Source of the DNA: Algoriphagus oliviformis
GTDB lineage: Bacteria > Bacteroidota > Bacteroidia > Cytophagales > Cyclobacteriaceae
DNA: 64,000 nucleotides
Assembly: GCF_017254915.1 (NCBI RefSeq)
Contig: NZ_JAFKCT010000003.1
Span: 1-64,000, forward strand
Direction: 5' to 3'
The notes under the pieces are model-generated. The model worked only from the letters and a program-made list of their open reading frames with translations, was not told where the DNA came from and ran no database searches. Every line of letters begins with the position of its first letter. Position 1 is the first letter of the stretch. Shown one piece after another: positions 63,938 to 64,000 of this stretch. The position numbers were made by a program, and so were the translations under genes.

Positions 63938-64000
63938 ATGAACCTCAAGGAAAAAATCAAACAGCGAGTTAACGACATCCATGATCCCCGCCTTTTGGAA
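63938..64000 (+). CDS. Start of a gene cut by the right edge
   Basis: An open frame of 21 codons from an ATG at 63938 to the window end. It reads MNLKEKIKQRVNDIHDPRLL, a helical start seen in small antitoxin-like or addiction-module proteins of Bacteroidota. Too little is visible to name it. The frame on the other strand (63791-63982) runs through repeat sequence and is less likely. Confidence 0.45.
   Translation, partial: MNLKEKIKQRVNDIHDPRLLE

Noticed and set aside
63791..63982. 63-codon minus-strand frame at the right edge
   Set aside because: It overlaps the repeat and the more plausible plus-strand start at 63938.

Overview
The window looks like chromosomal DNA of a Bacteroidota bacterium, most likely order Cytophagales (Cyclobacteriaceae, for example Algoriphagus-like). 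This is inferred from gene content and style: a CzcA-TolC fusion, a UpxY-type NusG paralogue, DUF4230 and DUF1801 proteins, several TAnnTTTG-type -7 boxes, almost no Shine-Dalgarno sequences, and MetG, LigA and PurL forms typical of the phylum. Most of the DNA is GC-rich. About 0.6-7.6 kb and a few islands (32.8-34.9, 56.9-58.3, 59.9-61.0 kb) are clearly more AT-rich.

Region 1 (1-7.6 kb) is accessory. It starts with the 3' end of an IS91-type transposase gene. Next, read on the minus strand, comes a set of three units bounded by attC-like sites, like an integron cassette array without an integrase in view. Cassette A holds one unknown gene. Cassette B is about 5.6 kb and holds a tight three-gene operon: an Hsp70-like ATPase with a TPR-like tail, a compact SF1 helicase, and an unknown membrane-anchored protein. 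Cassette C holds a small membrane protein. The cassette B operon is the best candidate here for an undescribed system. Region 2 (7.8-9.05 kb) holds a short SSB paralogue and a degenerate repeat field.

Region 3 (9-17 kb) is a heavy-metal resistance locus on the minus strand: response regulator, sensor kinase, CzcA-TolC fusion, CzcB-like adaptor. Four 11-bp-phased direct repeats in front of the pump gene look like the response-regulator binding site. Region 4 (17-32.8 kb) is mostly housekeeping and physiology: TetR regulator, GrpB-fold protein, metG, a small lipoprotein, K+/H+ antiporter, the ATP-grasp/alpha-E/transglutaminase trio, a lipoprotein, a PepSY protein, a secreted helical protein, and ligA with a large insertion. 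Region 5 (32.9-35.4 kb) has DUF3024, a toxin-antitoxin-SecB chaperone module whose genes overlap by 4 nt, and DUF1801.

Region 6 (35.5-45.9 kb) has a dicarboxylate symporter, an MtfA-like peptidase, an SRPBCC protein, a DoxX-like protein, DUF4230, a flavin-dependent monooxygenase, dapA-xseA-xseB, an outer-membrane barrel, a membrane-anchored TIR protein and an orphan UpxY. Region 7 (46-52.7 kb) is a TetR-TolC-adaptor-RND efflux operon with a perfect inverted repeat upstream that probably is its operator. Region 8 (53-64 kb) has purL, an HNH nuclease, an unknown gene, an esterase with TPR, greB and a secreted TIM-barrel protein. These are separated by long composite palindromic repeats that recur four times or more. 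A partial gene runs off the right edge. No rRNA, tRNA or CRISPR array was seen.
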